A stretch of DNA of 64,000 nt. Source: Zopfochytrium polystomum (lineage: Eukaryota > Chytridiomycota > Chytridiomycetes > Chytridiales > Chytridiaceae). This document shows, piece by piece, positions 21,959-33,337 of the stretch (positions are counted from its first letter, which is position 1; every line of letters starts with the position of its first letter). Below the pieces are notes generated by a model. The model saw only the letters and a list, made by a program, of their open reading frames with translations. It had not been told where the DNA came from and did not search any database. The DNA is taken from NCBI GenBank assembly GCA_025765615.1, contig JAIVFJ010000265.1, forward strand, positions 20,190 through 84,189, written 5' to 3'. The position numbers and the translations under genes were made by a program.

Positions 21959-22996
21959 CAAGTCCCTGTGTAAAACAAGCTCTCTTTGCCCACTTGCCCT
22001 TGGTCGCTTGCTACGCTCGCTCCCTTGTACAAGTGCTCTATTCAAACCTCGGTAATATCCTTTCTTTCTTTCTACCTCTCATCTATTTGCTTTGCTTTGC
22101 AGCCTCGACCCTTCCACCTTCTTGCAAAGCCGCCTTCACTCACAACGACACCTTCTACACTGCAACTTCAACATAACCCTAACCAGAACGATAATGACAG
22201 TCACAATAGGTTTGGGTCCATCTTGTGCCTCTTCCTGCTAACCAGTCAGATCCACCTAACAGACTGAATGAAAAATTAAATGCAAGTGAACTATATATTT
22301 TGCTGGAATGATGGCGATAACTAATAAACCGAAAGAACAGGTGATGGCGCGTAAAAGAAAATTGCAATGGGCCTAATTTTTTGTCTTCGGTGGCCGATCA
22401 AAACTTCGTGAAAAAACTCCTGAAATGAGTAGAGGAAGATGCTCTCCAAAAAGGCAGGCAATCGAGAGAGTGAGAGGAAGAGAGAGACAGGCAGACAGAC
22501 ACTGAGACAGATAGAGAGACAGAGAATGTTTGTCTTTCACTCTCTCTCTCTCTCTGTCTCACTGGCTTGTGTATGATGAGAGCGTTGCCACTGGCCGCTG
22601 AATTTTTGCCGCAAGCTGATTGGCTCTTCGACTTTGGGTTGTTTGTTTCGGCTGCTGGGCAATCTTATGAGCAAAAAAGGACAGCACTGTTTTCGTGACT
22701 GGTTCCACTGTGTGGGGGCGAGCACCCGCGAACACGCGGTGTGGATAAATAAGATGATTTGGATATGCTCCAAACAGAAAATCCTATTTGTCCGATATTT
22801 ATTTGTCTTTGTCTCTCAATGGGGAAAGGGGGTTAGTTTCGACATATGCCTTCGCACCTCCCCGCCGTGTCGCTCTTTTCTGCTCCACGAGGTGGAGCGC
22901 ACCAATCATACTTCAAAGTTCAACGGGTGTCTGTCTCACTCTCTACATCGCAAAGCTGCGAAAAAACAAAAAGTGGACAACATTTTCAGCAAACAG
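21959..22996. other. Upstream region of the lipase gene
   Basis: At 22199-22245 there is a copy of the sequence found at 5396-5440 (CAGTCACAATAGGTTTGGGT...), a fragment shared with the gypsy remnant. A GA/CT-rich patch lies at about 22455-22560. An open frame continues upstream of 22997, but its sequence has no protein-like character. Confidence 0.4.
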
Positions 22997-25627
22997 ATGA
23001 TGACAGCTTTGCCACAGCAAATGGACCTCCAGTTGACAGTCCAGCTCAGTGGTGCCGACGGTCTGGAGGGGGAACCGCCAAGAAGCACGACCGTTCCGTA
23101 CTTCTCCCACCGCAATCGCTTGCGGGTTGACTGGACTGATATTATTCGCGATCTGGGCCTTTCGCCTGAGAGCCACACTCCGGCCATCTACCCAGACGCC
23201 TCCCTCACGCCTATCGTCAACGGCTCCACAGCTGGCCAGCGAGGCGTGACCTCCCAAGAAGACGGTAACGAAATCACTTTCTTCTTCCTTCCGTCGTGTG
23301 TTCCCAGAGACACCCATTCGCTCGAACTCCACTTTGGCGAGCCAGACGTGGAAGAGCTCGCCAAAGCGCAAATTCACCTGGCTAAAGCAGCCGAACCTGA
23401 AACTTTGACGGGCCAGGGCTTTCGTTTCAGTTCCGACGATGTGCGGATCGCTTGCCGCCTGTCCGTAGCCGCCTACCGAGAAGATCCCGAAAAATACCTT
23501 CTCGATGTCGGAGATAAGTGGCCGAGCGACGTCCATTCGCGTCCACATTTTGTTCGGTGCGGGGACCGCTCGTCCCGTTTGCATCCATATGTTCTAGCAA
23601 TGACAAGCGCCATGGGCGAGAGCCCTTGTGGAATCCCAGGGCAATATTCGTCCGAGTATGCTACGCACGAAGAACGCACCCTTTGGGTTGCTTTCCGTGG
23701 CACGGACAACCTCAAGGACGTCATTTCAGATTTAAAAATAATGCAGTCTGCAACAGATCTAGGTCGAGTTCACGGGGGCTTCTGGGCAACGATCGATGAG
23801 CTATCTGAGCACCTCAAGTCTATAAGCAGCGCATTGAGAGAAACAAACGTCCACCTCGGGCCAGGGCAGATGCGCTTGAGAGTCATCTTCACAGGTCATA
23901 GCTTGGGAGGTGCACTCGCCCAAGTATCATTTCTCCATCAGCTCGCCACTGACAGTCTCAAGGCTCAATCGCACGAGCACGTTGGTGCCATTGCGTTTGG
24001 CAGCCATGGGTGGCGAACCACAAAACAGCCGAATCGTTGGAAAGTAGACGCCTGTCCTCTCGTCTCCTAACGGTGGTCAACGACGACGATATTGTACCCA
24101 GGCTGCTCGACTATGCTGAAGTTGCCAGCTCCATATCAACGACGGTTCAAAACGCCGTTCCTGCCGCACGCGACATCTGCACTTTCATTGGAGCGTTTCT
24201 GGGAGATCAAGTAGTCACGTCGACGGTGGAAACTTTGGTCAAAGCCGTAGCCACAATTGCAAATGGTCTTGATCGTTTCCCCAGGATAGCTCCCCAGTAT
24301 GCACCTTTGGGGCACCTTTTAGTTATCAAGAAAAAGGACAGCACGAATGAGTTTGTTTCCGAAATGCTGAAGGATTCGAAGGCTATTCGACAATGGGTCG
24401 GGACGAAGTTACCAAGGGGTTCCAATGGGATGTCAATTCTCGAAAATGGCATAATACCTCACAAAACCACTAATTACCGGCACTCGGTCGACAGCTGCAA
24501 AAACCTCAACTTGGTGCCCGGTGAAAAAGTTTATCGATCCAATTTCCGTGAATTCGTTTTCGAATCAAACCCGAAGGAATTCCTCCTGCCCAAGTTAGAA
24601 AGCTGCAACGTTGTTCTGGCCGCGAACCGCATCCGAGTGATTTTGAAGGGCGAAAATCTTCAGTTCCTGAATGTGAACCATCCAGACTTTTTCGATTGGG
24701 ACTTTTCGCGCCTGGCAAAAGGCGAATGGAAGGTGGAATCGCTTCAACCAAGTGAAATCAGTTTGATTATTTTTGTTTCTGGCCGGCAGGTACATTTGGA
24801 TTACAGCCTACCGCACTTCTACGTCTATGTGCGCAAGTACTTCTGCCACCCCCGTCATGGGCAATGTGGACAAGGAAGAGCTTCCGAACAGCACTGCCTA
24901 CTTGAGCTGCAAAGTTGAAAAGAAAAACCCGGATGCGTTTGACATTACTAAAATTGACTCACCGGTGGATGAAGGTGTGAGATCAAGGATGACGGTTGAA
25001 TTTTTCGAGGCTGCGGTATTTCGCCTGTACTTCAAACTCTGTCATGCAATCATTTTCGATGGAGAAAACGGTGGCGAAGTGGAAGATCTTGTCAGTGATG
25101 CCTTAAAGAATTCTCCAAGTGTGGCCGTTTTCCACGAGTTGTGTTCCGCCCTCCCGCCAATCCCAAGGGCGCCGCATAGCCGCATCGAAGAATTCAACGC
25201 CGCGCTGAAGTCAGCTTTGGTGTCACAAGTCAGCGAAGCGAAAAAATATTCGCTTAAGTTCGGCTTGGACCGTAACGCTTTGATCTTCTTCAGCGGAACC
25301 ACCCGAGACACACTGAAAAAGCAAATTCGGCCCGTGCTCGAAGCAATTGTGCTGGAGCTCAGCAAGGTTCGCTCTTATGAGTACAAATCGTCCCTAGTGG
25401 TGAAAGGGGCAAAGGTCATCAACAAAGTCGTCCAGGTTGATCGATACGCCGGAATCGCCGTGCTCGCTGTCGTCCTTGGAGCTGCCGCTTTCATTGTAGG
25501 AATACCCGCGGCGCCACTGGCTGTGGCTGAGTTGTTGGAAGTCGGAGTCGCGGATTTGGCCGTCGGAGCTGCAGCAAACGTAGTAATCTTGGCCGCCAGC
25601 CATGCTTTCGATACGTGGCTGTCTTAA
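22997..25627 (+). CDS. Class-3 lipase-like protein with hydrophobic C-terminus; two 1-nt frameshifts as sequenced
   Basis: The start at 22997 (MMTALPQQMD) is the first ATG before protein-like sequence. The alpha/beta-hydrolase core is clear: 'TLWVAFRGTDNLKD' (oxyanion strand) at about 23683, nucleophile elbow GHSLGGALAQ at about 23896, and 'VVNDDDIVPRLL' (acid residue) at about 24074. The frame breaks at about 24005: adding one C to 'GGCAGCCATGG' restores the family motif FGSPWVANH. It breaks again at about 24857, where removing one C from a C5 run restores the frame. Corrected length is 876 aa. Residues after about 370 form an unrecognised middle region. A long hydrophobic segment (25440-25610, with AVVLGAAAFIVGIPAAPLAV) suggests membrane insertion. 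The gene ends at TAA 25625-25627 and the next ATG follows at once in the same frame. It could be a pseudogene, or intact with sequencing errors; I favour the latter because the reading frame is otherwise clean. Confidence 0.7.
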
Positions 25628-26761
25628 ATGTCCAAAGTTAACGTGACGAAGGACACAGAGATGGAAATGCGCTATCGAAAACACATCGGGTTCCTTATCG
25701 ATAGTCTTGGATCCGACAGTACCAAACAATTCAGCTTTAGGCAGTTAGAGGATGAGTTGCATAAACTTCTGATTGATCACGGGTTTGAGGACGTTGCTCA
25801 AGCAAACGAATCGGCTCCGAAATGGCTTTCAGAGGACAAGCAGATAAAGTTAAAGTTGGAGGGTCGTCATCAATCGAAAATGTTTGAGCCAACCAACGCC
25901 AAGGTTCCAACTTTGAAAAATTGCAAGCCCGAAGCCAAGTTCGCGGCACTGCGCTTCCTTCGCTTGGTCATGTGCGTGAGGGAAACGCGTCGTCTGATGG
26001 ACTCCACATTCATTTCGTTCATCGGCGAATCGGCTGTTGGCAAAAGTTCTCTTCTGAAGGCACTCTTCGACTTGGATATCACGGCAGGGTTAGGCGATGA
26101 AAATCGCACAAAGAATGTCTCTCTCTATCCCCTTGCAGAAGGAAAGGAAGTACCGATCAGTGTTCTTGACTATCCAGGCACCACGGACACGAGCGAAGAT
26201 GCATCGGTGGCCTTTTACGAAACTCATGGGATGATGAATATGCATGTTATCCTCACTCCGGTGGACGGTGGCTCTACCGGCCTTCGAGAGATAGCCGATA
26301 GATTGCGGGGACTTCCTCTGCGCATGCCAGAAGCGAATCGGCGCGATGCGGAAGCCCAGAATATTATGTTGCCGGCCGCCAGCACCCACGGGTACGAGGG
26401 CCTGATTTCGACACCGGTTTGCGTGTTGGTGTCGAAGCTCGACAGCGTGCCGGGGATCGAGGGAGACGGAGACAAAGAAATCGAAAAAATTAAAAGGCAG
26501 GTTGCGGCGCTGGCGCGAGTGCGCGACACACAGGTCCACGTCTTCTGGAACGAGACGGTGTGGAAGGATTCAGGGCCATTGCCGAGTAGAAAGCATCTGG
26601 TTAACCGCGGTATTGATTCGGTGAGACGCTTCCTTTGCGAACAGCTGCTGGACCAACTGAATCTCAAGAATTACGAAGCGGAAGTAAAAGCGCAGCTGAA
26701 ACTCCAAACGGAAGATAAAGCGCAGCGACTCCAACAAAGTCCTCCTCCTTACTCAAAGTGA
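25628..26761 (+). CDS. P-loop GTPase (377 aa), possibly the C-terminal part of a lipase-GTPase polyprotein
   Basis: G motifs are clear: G1 GESAVGKS at residues 133-140, G3 DYPGTTD at 181-187, and G4 SKLD at 269-272. An N-terminal helical region precedes the G domain, as in GBP/IRG-like or septin/AIG-type GTPases, but I cannot assign a subfamily. The ATG directly follows the stop of the upstream lipase frame (TAA-ATG, same frame, no spacer). That is odd for two separate eukaryotic genes. Explanations include a single-base error creating the stop, stop readthrough, reinitiation, or a broken fused gene. The C-terminus ends in a proline-rich PPPYSK. Confidence 0.7.
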   Translation: MSKVNVTKDTEMEMRYRKHIGFLIDSLGSDSTKQFSFRQLEDELHKLLIDHGFEDVAQANESAPKWLSEDKQIKLKLEGRHQSKMFEPTNAKVPTLKNCKPEAKFAALRFLRLVMCVRETRRLMDSTFISFIGESAVGKSSLLKALFDLDITAGLGDENRTKNVSLYPLAEGKEVPISVLDYPGTTDTSEDASVAFYETHGMMNMHVILTPVDGGSTGLREIADRLRGLPLRMPEANRRDAEAQNIMLPAASTHGYEGLISTPVCVLVSKLDSVPGIEGDGDKEIEKIKRQVAALARVRDTQVHVFWNETVWKDSGPLPSRKHLVNRGIDSVRRFLCEQLLDQLNLKNYEAEVKAQLKLQTEDKAQRLQQSPPPYSK

Positions 26762-27293
26762 TACGACAGCATTTAGTGAAATGTGCTCTGCCTTCGTTGA
26801 CCAATAAACTCGCCACATGCCATACCCAATATCTGCACCGATGCGAATTTTGTGATGAAACAAGTATTAGCACCTTCATAATTAAAAGGGCTTTCTGGTG
26901 GTACCTTTCACTTTGTTGTACCTTTCCAAGCCGGTTGCTTCCCGCTTATTCACCAAGTCGCCGCCGCCGCCGCGCCCGCACCATTCGTCGCATCTGTTGC
27001 ATGCTGAAGACCTTCTTACCCTTTTTCGTGTCGTCACACACATCTGCGGACAAAAGTTTCCGGGCACCCTCAAAAATAAGCATAGGCCAAGAGATACATT
27101 TGGACAGACTCTGCCTATTTTCAACCAATCGTTATAAAACTTGGTGTGCATTTACCAAAGTGGAAAAGCTATATGCTGTGTTAAAATGGATGTTCTAGTG
27201 CTGTGGCGAGCGAAATTTTTTTTCTGTCACTCCGAAAATTGGAAGAGAAACTTACATTGCTGAAAAACAGTTTGTGATTGATCACTTGAACAC

Positions 27294-27341
27294 CATGATA
27301 ATCCCTCACCAATTTCTTGCAATTGGTGAGGGATTATCATG
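27294..27341. repeat. Perfect 21-bp inverted repeat with 6-nt loop
   Basis: The arms are CATGATAATCCCTCACCAAT-T and its exact complement, separated by TCTTGC. All 21 pairs match. The function is unknown; it could be a young miniature foldback element, an RNA hairpin, or a replication or recombination structure. Confidence 0.85.
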
Positions 27342-28055
27342 AAGGTGCGCATCCCTGCTAGAAACAACTTCCCAAACCAAGATATGCTTTTAAAGTCAAC
27401 AGAAACACACCCGTTTTGAAAAGCCAAAATTTTTTGTTCACTTTTTTTTTTTAACCACTCATCGACACCCTAGTTCTCTTGCTTCCGATCTGGTGCTAAG
27501 AAGCATTCTATATGTGAGAAAAATCCTTGAAGCTGGAACAAGCTGTTGATAAAAAACGATTCCATGACAGGGTCAGCTTAAAATTTTTCAATTTTTGGCG
27601 CGAACAAACCATCTCGTAATTTACTGCTGCCACAGATTTTTTGACCCATCCGTTGAAGACCGAAAATATTGTTTAGCCAATTATCAAAAGTTGCACCCAA
27701 GCAGTCATCACCAGGCATTGTTTTGCATCAGTTCATTCAATGTTGACAAACCTTGCCAGACGTACCCTCTGATTTACGGTTGTAACGTCGTGATTGGGGA
27801 ATTCTTCGTCGGTCAGGCCATGATTGATATCAGTTCTGGGCCCAGCGCCATCAATTACAAGCTTGGGTCTTCACAATAATAAGAATGAAACTGGGGTTGT
27901 GTTTTTTTTTTTGTTTGATCCTTCGAACTCTTTCCGTTTTTGGAGATCATCCACGCTCTGGTGAAATCATAACTTCGGGTCGGTCGGTTGGTTGGGTTGG
28001 GATTTACGGCAGTCCGCTGATGCCGAGGGCGAGCGGGCTTGCGACAGAGGGATCG

Positions 28056-28057
<2 letters not shown>

Positions 28058-28148
<91 letters not shown>

Positions 28149-28163
28149 CAGAGAGAGAGAGGA
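28058..28163. repeat. (GA)n microsatellite upstream of the aldolase-domain gene
   Basis: About 40 uninterrupted GA units are followed by a few interrupted ones, ending about 140 bp before the start codon. In fungi and animals GA tracts can bind GAGA-type factors, but here only the repeat itself is shown. Confidence 0.95.
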
Positions 28164-28303
28164 GAGAGTCGAGACAAAAAGCCATCCGGCAAAACCGTCT
28201 CCCAAATTACTCCGACCGACAAAAAAAAACAATATTTAAATTTTTCAAAAAATTCTGTAATCAAAATAATCACAAACCCCAAAAAACACACACACACACA
28301 AAG

Positions 28304-29601
28304 ATGGCCACCGCCGCCGCCCCCGCCCCCGCCCCCAGCAACCCCGCCCCCGCCGCCGCCGTTACACCAGCAGACAGCGACGACCCGGCCTCGACCGTGC
28401 AAAAGGGCGCAAAGTCGTTCGGCCTGGACTTCTCGCTGCTGCCAAAGTTCGCCTCGCACGCAGAGCACCGCGCACACCTCAAGGCGCGACTGGCCGCGGC
28501 CTTTCGCCTGTTTGGCAAGAACGGATACGGTGAGATGGAGAGAGAGTGAGAGAGAGAGAGAGTGAGAGAGAGTAGAGCTTCAAGCGCGTTATGGTGGTGG
28601 GTGGAACCTTGCGGCGTGCGGGATACATCGGGGGAAGCGATGGGCTTTTGGTGTGTGCGTGGGTGTGTGTGCGTGTGGCATGCCCGGAAGGGTCGTGTGA
28701 CCTCCGTTGTGCCACCGCCCCACTCCCAAGGACAACCTCTAACCGTCATTCTCACAAACTCTTCCCACCCCACATTCCCCCTTCCAACCATGGACCTCCC
28801 CACCCCTCCACCCAACCAGACGAAGGCGCGGCCGGCCACATCACGGTGCGCGACCCGGAGCGCAAGGACTGCTTCTGGGTCAATCCGTTCGGCCGCCCGT
28901 TCTCGATGATCACCTTGTCGGACCTTCTGCTCGTCGACCACGAGGGCAACGTCGTCGAGGGCGGCAAGCCGGGCATGGGACAGCTCGTGAACAGAGCGGT
29001 TGAGTGGTTTTTGTTGTTATTGTTGTTGTTCGGTATCATCATCTCATGTCTCGTTCCCCGCAATAAGGCCTTTGAAATCCACTCCAAGATCCACGCCGCG
29101 CGCCCCGACGTGACCGCCGCCTGCCACGCGCACACGACCTACGGCCGCGCCTTCTCGGTCTTTGGCCGCACGCTGCCCATCACGACCCAGGACGCGTGCG
29201 CCTTCCACCGCGGACTGAAGGTCTACGCGGACTTTAAGGGCGTCGTTCTGTCCGAGGGCGAAGGCTTGCGCATCGCAAAGGCCCTCGGCGACGACGGCAA
29301 GGCCGTCATCATGCAGAATCATGGGTTCCTTACCGTCGGACCGACTATCGAGGCCGCCGTGTTTTGGTTTGTCACGCTCGAGAGGCTGTGCAGGCTGCAG
29401 ATGATGGTCGACGCCGTCGAGGCCGCGAGGGGGGCTAGTGCCGACGGCGGCGACGGCGACGGGTGGAGGGCAAAGGAGATTGGTGAGGCCGAGAGGGAGT
29501 TTACCTGGCGCCAGATTGGGCACGAGTTTTCGGGGTGGTTCCAGGGCAACGCGTACCTGATGGAGATGGAGGACCAGCTCCATGGCGCGCACCTCAAGTG
29601 A
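28304..29601 (+). CDS. Class II aldolase/adducin-domain protein, 312 aa, three exons
   Basis: Exons: 28304-28529, 28820-28998, 29068-29601; phases join to 313 codons. After an Ala/Pro-rich leader, the class II aldolase/adducin N-terminal domain is seen: 'GHITVRDPE', 'FWVNPFGRPFSMI', 'AACHAHTTYGRAFS' (the HxH pair of the metal site), 'ITQDACAFH', and 'MQNHGFLTVG' (third metal His) near 29315. Members include fuculose-phosphate aldolase-like and adducin-like proteins; fungal versions are cytosolic with poorly known substrates. The second intron (69 nt) is a multiple of three without a stop, so its retention would add 23 residues. The first exon starts with GC-rich repeats of Ala-Pro, and the CA-rich leader just before the ATG is typical of strong expression context. 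Confidence 0.85.
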
Positions 29602-30002
29602 AAAAGGCGGTTAGGCACTCTTGTGTGCAAAGCGGGACTGTGAAAGCAAATCAACAAACTAGCTAGAAAAATATCGATTTCTTTTTTATTTTTGTTTAGG
29701 AGAAAAAAAAGGCAGAGCCCCTCTTCGCACCAAAAAGTAAAGCTCTCCCCAACTATGACTAAGAAAGAGCGGGAAGAAGAGAAACAAGGATAGAAAAAAG
29801 CCGAGAGGAAGAAGCGAGACGAGGCACAAGGTTAAGAGGGCTAACCCAAAACGGATAGAAAAAAAAAGATAGGGGAAACGCAGAAATGAAAAGAAAGAAA
29901 ACCCCGCGTGCATCGGTCAGGCTAGTCATCACAACACCGGCAGCCGCCGAGTTTCTTGTCCTTTCCCTTTTTTCCCCCACTTCATTTTTCAACCAACTTC
30001 CT

Positions 30003-31353
30003 TCACTCGTCCTTCCTGGCCGCGGCGGCCGCCAGCTTCTCCTGCTCCTCGCGCTCCTTGGCCTCAAGCACGCCCGACTCGACAAACTTGCGCCGCTGCG
30101 CCATCATGTGTGTGTAGAGGAAGTAAAAAGCTTTTTGATGCATTTTTGGATTTTTTTTTTATGTTTTTTTTTTTGGGTTTGATAGAATCAGTTTGGTAAG
30201 TCCCTCTTGGGAGTTTGTACGGTAAGCCCGATTCTCTTACCGATAGGGTAGATCATGGTCATGACGCGGAAGAACTGGGCAGTGGGCTTGTGCACTCGCT
30301 CCGCGATGGGGATGGCGCGCTGGATGAGCAGCATCTCGCTGCCGGCTCCGACGGGGTAGAGCACGTAAAAGAGGTTGTACCTTTTTTTTTTTTTTTTTTT
30401 TTTTTTTTTGGTTTTTTAGTTCGTTTTTGTCTTCTCAAGCCCAAAAACCGCAACCCGTCTCGTTTTACCTGCACCAAACCAAGAACCAGTAGTAGTCGCC
30501 GCGAAAGTCGACGAGCGTCATGGCGTAGTAGAGGTACCTGACGATCTCGGTGACGCCCCAGGCGATCACCATGGTGATGTAGGCCCAGTGGCCGACGACC
30601 GTCTTGAACGGGAAGGACGCGCACACGCCCCAGACGAGGAAGAGGCGTGAGAAGACTTGCATCGTCGTCGTCAGAAACGGGGACCGCACGATTTTGAAGA
30701 GCGAGTGGAAGATCTGGGTTGAGGGCCCGGCCCCGCGGAAATGAAATTTGAGCGAAGAGTTTGCATTTCGTGCGTTTGATCACACCGCTCCCGGGCCGCC
30801 TTCCACCTCTCTATCTCTCTCTCGCTCTCTCTCTCTCGCTTTCTCCTTTCCCTCCAGCATCGATGACTTTTTTTGCCAGCCGACAGCTCACCTCCAACAC
30901 CGCAAACGATTGGACGATGGCGACCCACTGGCCGTAGCGGATAAAGAGGGTTTCATAGTCCCGGTAGGTGGCGATCGCCAGGTAAGTGAGCGTGAACCAG
31001 CCGATGGCGGAGACGGTGTTGTAGATAACGAGGTACTTTCGGATGAGCGGGTGGATCTCTGTCGGGGGTGAGTGAGAATGGTTTCGAGGGGGAGTGCGGT
31101 TAGATAGAGTTTTCAGGTGCAGCAAGGCTGCTTGCGGGGAAGTGAAGCCAAGTGTGCGAGAGGCGATGGCTGTGCATGCGGGTTTGGTTGGTGGAGGCGA
31201 GGAAGTTGCGTCGTTGCAAGAGGAAGCAAGAAGGGACGACGAGAAGGAGGAGGAGGAGGAGGACGAGAGCAACGTACGCTTCTCTCTTGGGACAGGCGCC
31301 GGCGCTGCCGAGTCGGCCGATGATGACGATGCAGTGGCGCCAGTGTCGGCCAT
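30003..31353 (-). CDS. PHS1: 3-hydroxyacyl-CoA dehydratase (PHS1/HACD family), 251 aa, five exons
   Basis: Exons (minus): 31353-31278, 31058-30892, 30713-30469, 30380-30241, 30130-30003; the joined length is exactly 252 codons. The enzyme removes water from 3-hydroxyacyl-CoA, the third step of very-long-chain fatty acid elongation in the ER membrane. Family signatures are seen: 'YLVIYNTVSAIGW' (first membrane helix), 'FAVLEIFHSLFKIVRSP' across the exon 2/3 junction, 'FRGDYYWFLVWCRYNLFYVLYPVGAGSE' region across exon 3/4 containing the catalytic Tyr and Glu (YPVGAGSE), and 'FLYTHMMAQRRK' near the C-terminus. The short N-terminal leader is low-complexity. The C-terminus is charged, ending ARKDE rather than a classical dilysine signal. 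Conservation makes the assignment firm. Confidence 0.9.
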
Positions 31354-33337
31354 AACGATGTTCCGTGGGTGAAAGTTGCAAAAGAGCAATTTGCCTCCTT
31401 CTTTGACAAGTACGGGCAGCATGATTGGGCACATTCTGATTGGATGGATGAACGCAAAGACAGAAGACAGAGACAGAGAGGGGGGGAAGACAGCGAGGCC
31501 ATGTGTTTCCGCTTTGATTAGCTTCCACCAAGGATAGCGACATCCAAAAAAAGTCCGACATGCATCGGTACCGAGGGTAATTTTCGTAATGCTACCGAAA
31601 TGCATGTCGAAATCATTCAAGCCCGGAGCCCGATACTGCTATTACACAACGCCGGACTCAATCGCATTAAGCCTTTATACCATTATACCATTACACACCA
31701 GGATATAGCGACATTGCATCAATTTGACACCTTGCCTGAATCCCTCATTTGCTGTCATTGCTCTCTCTAAAGGTGCTGTTCAACCCTTTTAGTGCCATGC
31801 TCAAATTGATAGAATATTGCGATAAATGGGCCTAATATCAGTATGGTCCCACCACAAGCAGCTAACGTACCGTGGCACATCGATGGCAGGATTAATTATA
31901 GATATTGCGATTTTAATATGCCGGGTACCAAATGCGATACACATGGCGATATTTCATATTTTTACGAACACCAAAACAGGATACATATCATTATTGCAAA
32001 TTTGCCATATCCCGATACAATCTGTCCAATATTTCTCGGTTTTGGGATATTGGCTTGGGTTCTCGACCGTCCTTCGTCCCATCTGTGGGTTTTCGCAGAA
32101 ATTTTCTGTTGTCAGCCCAAACAACTTGGGGGCCGCTGGAAAAGAAGGGTGGTCGCCAGCTTGGCAGGCGCTGACAGTTTGAATGTTGGTGTACAGTCAC
32201 TCAGGCCTTCGTATTTGGGCTGATCACTTGGGACATCTGGGGGCACCGAGAGAGTCTGAGACCGGATGCATAATGGTGACGAATGGTATTGTTAAGGGCG
32301 AAAATCCTATTGACGTTAAAAAACAACAAAAAAAAAATAAATTATATATAAAATGCGGACATCAAAAACAAGCAATTCACTCAGCACAATAAACAGATGA
32401 CCCTACTAACACAAACCCCTCTATTTCCTGGCGTATCGTTTCACGTCCGCTGACTAAATTGCATCGATATGCCATAATCTCGCGATATGGCTGTCGCGAT
32501 GTAGCAACAAATGGTGTTTTTCTACAGTGTCGCTATCGTTATTTGGGGCGTATAGCGATCCAATATTGCGAGATTTATCGGTATTACCATATCAATTTGG
32601 AAACCCTACTGCTGGTTCAAGCTGAACATTCGCATCTAGCCGGAACAAAGTTCCTCCCTGAAAATTGCTGTAAAAGGGGCTTCTGCAGACGTTGCAAAGT
32701 TGGTATGAATGGCAGGGCTCAGCATTTTACTTTTCCACTTCAAGTCTTTTGTTTTCTTTGATGTTCTTAGTTGTGTTGCACTTGCTAGAGAGTCAAGAGT
32801 GATAGCTTTGTGTGTCACTGTCGGGCAGGAACCACTTCAAGGCTGGTACTGAATCTCTCCTTATTGGCAGAAGCAGTGAACTGCAGCACGATTTTTGAAC
32901 GCATTAAAATTATTGTTGTTTTTGTTCGTTTGGCTCCAGCATTTATTTTATTTTGAGTGAAATGGTTTGTATGCGAACACTACCCGCCTTTTTTTTTTTT
33001 TTTCTTTTCCTCCAAGTTCCCCACCCTTTTCTCTTTCCTCCTCCTTCGTCTTGGGGACCTTTTCTGCACGCGCGTTGTGGGTGATTGACGAAGAAAAAGA
33101 AAAGAAAAAAGAAAGGAAAAAGAGGAAAAACAAAAACAAGCCACGACAGGCTGTGAGTCACCCGGTGCGACCGAGAAAAAAAAGAAAAACAAAAAAAAAA
33201 AACGAAAACGAAAACGAAGACCCACTCATAAATCGCTCTCACACATCTAATTACACTGCCCCCCCCCTTTAGAGAAGAGTCGGCAGGCTCCTTTCGTCTA
33301 CCTTCTAACCCACACGCCCACCACACAACTGTGCAAT
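31354..33337. other. Intergenic, about 2 kb, no supported gene
   Basis: The part at about 31650-32620 is AT-rich with recurring CGATAT/CGATAC-like words and looks like decayed repeat sequence. From 32980 to 33230 there are pyrimidine and A-rich runs typical of a promoter and 5' leader for the DUF2408 gene. Confidence 0.4.

Larger units (their letters stand above)
26762..28303. other. Intergenic with a perfect hairpin and a long GA microsatellite
   Basis: The stretch holds the 3' region of the GTPase gene, the inverted repeat at 27294-27341, and the GA tract directly upstream of the aldolase-domain gene. No gene is supported; short frames lack protein character. Confidence 0.45.

Noticed and set aside
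22634..22996. Extension of the lipase N-terminus to the ATG at 22634
   Set aside because: The added 121 residues lack protein character and the composition matches non-coding flank; start at 22997 preferred.
28004..28477. Ser-Leu-rich minus-strand frame over the GA tract
   Set aside because: It is a translation of a microsatellite, antisense to a supported exon.
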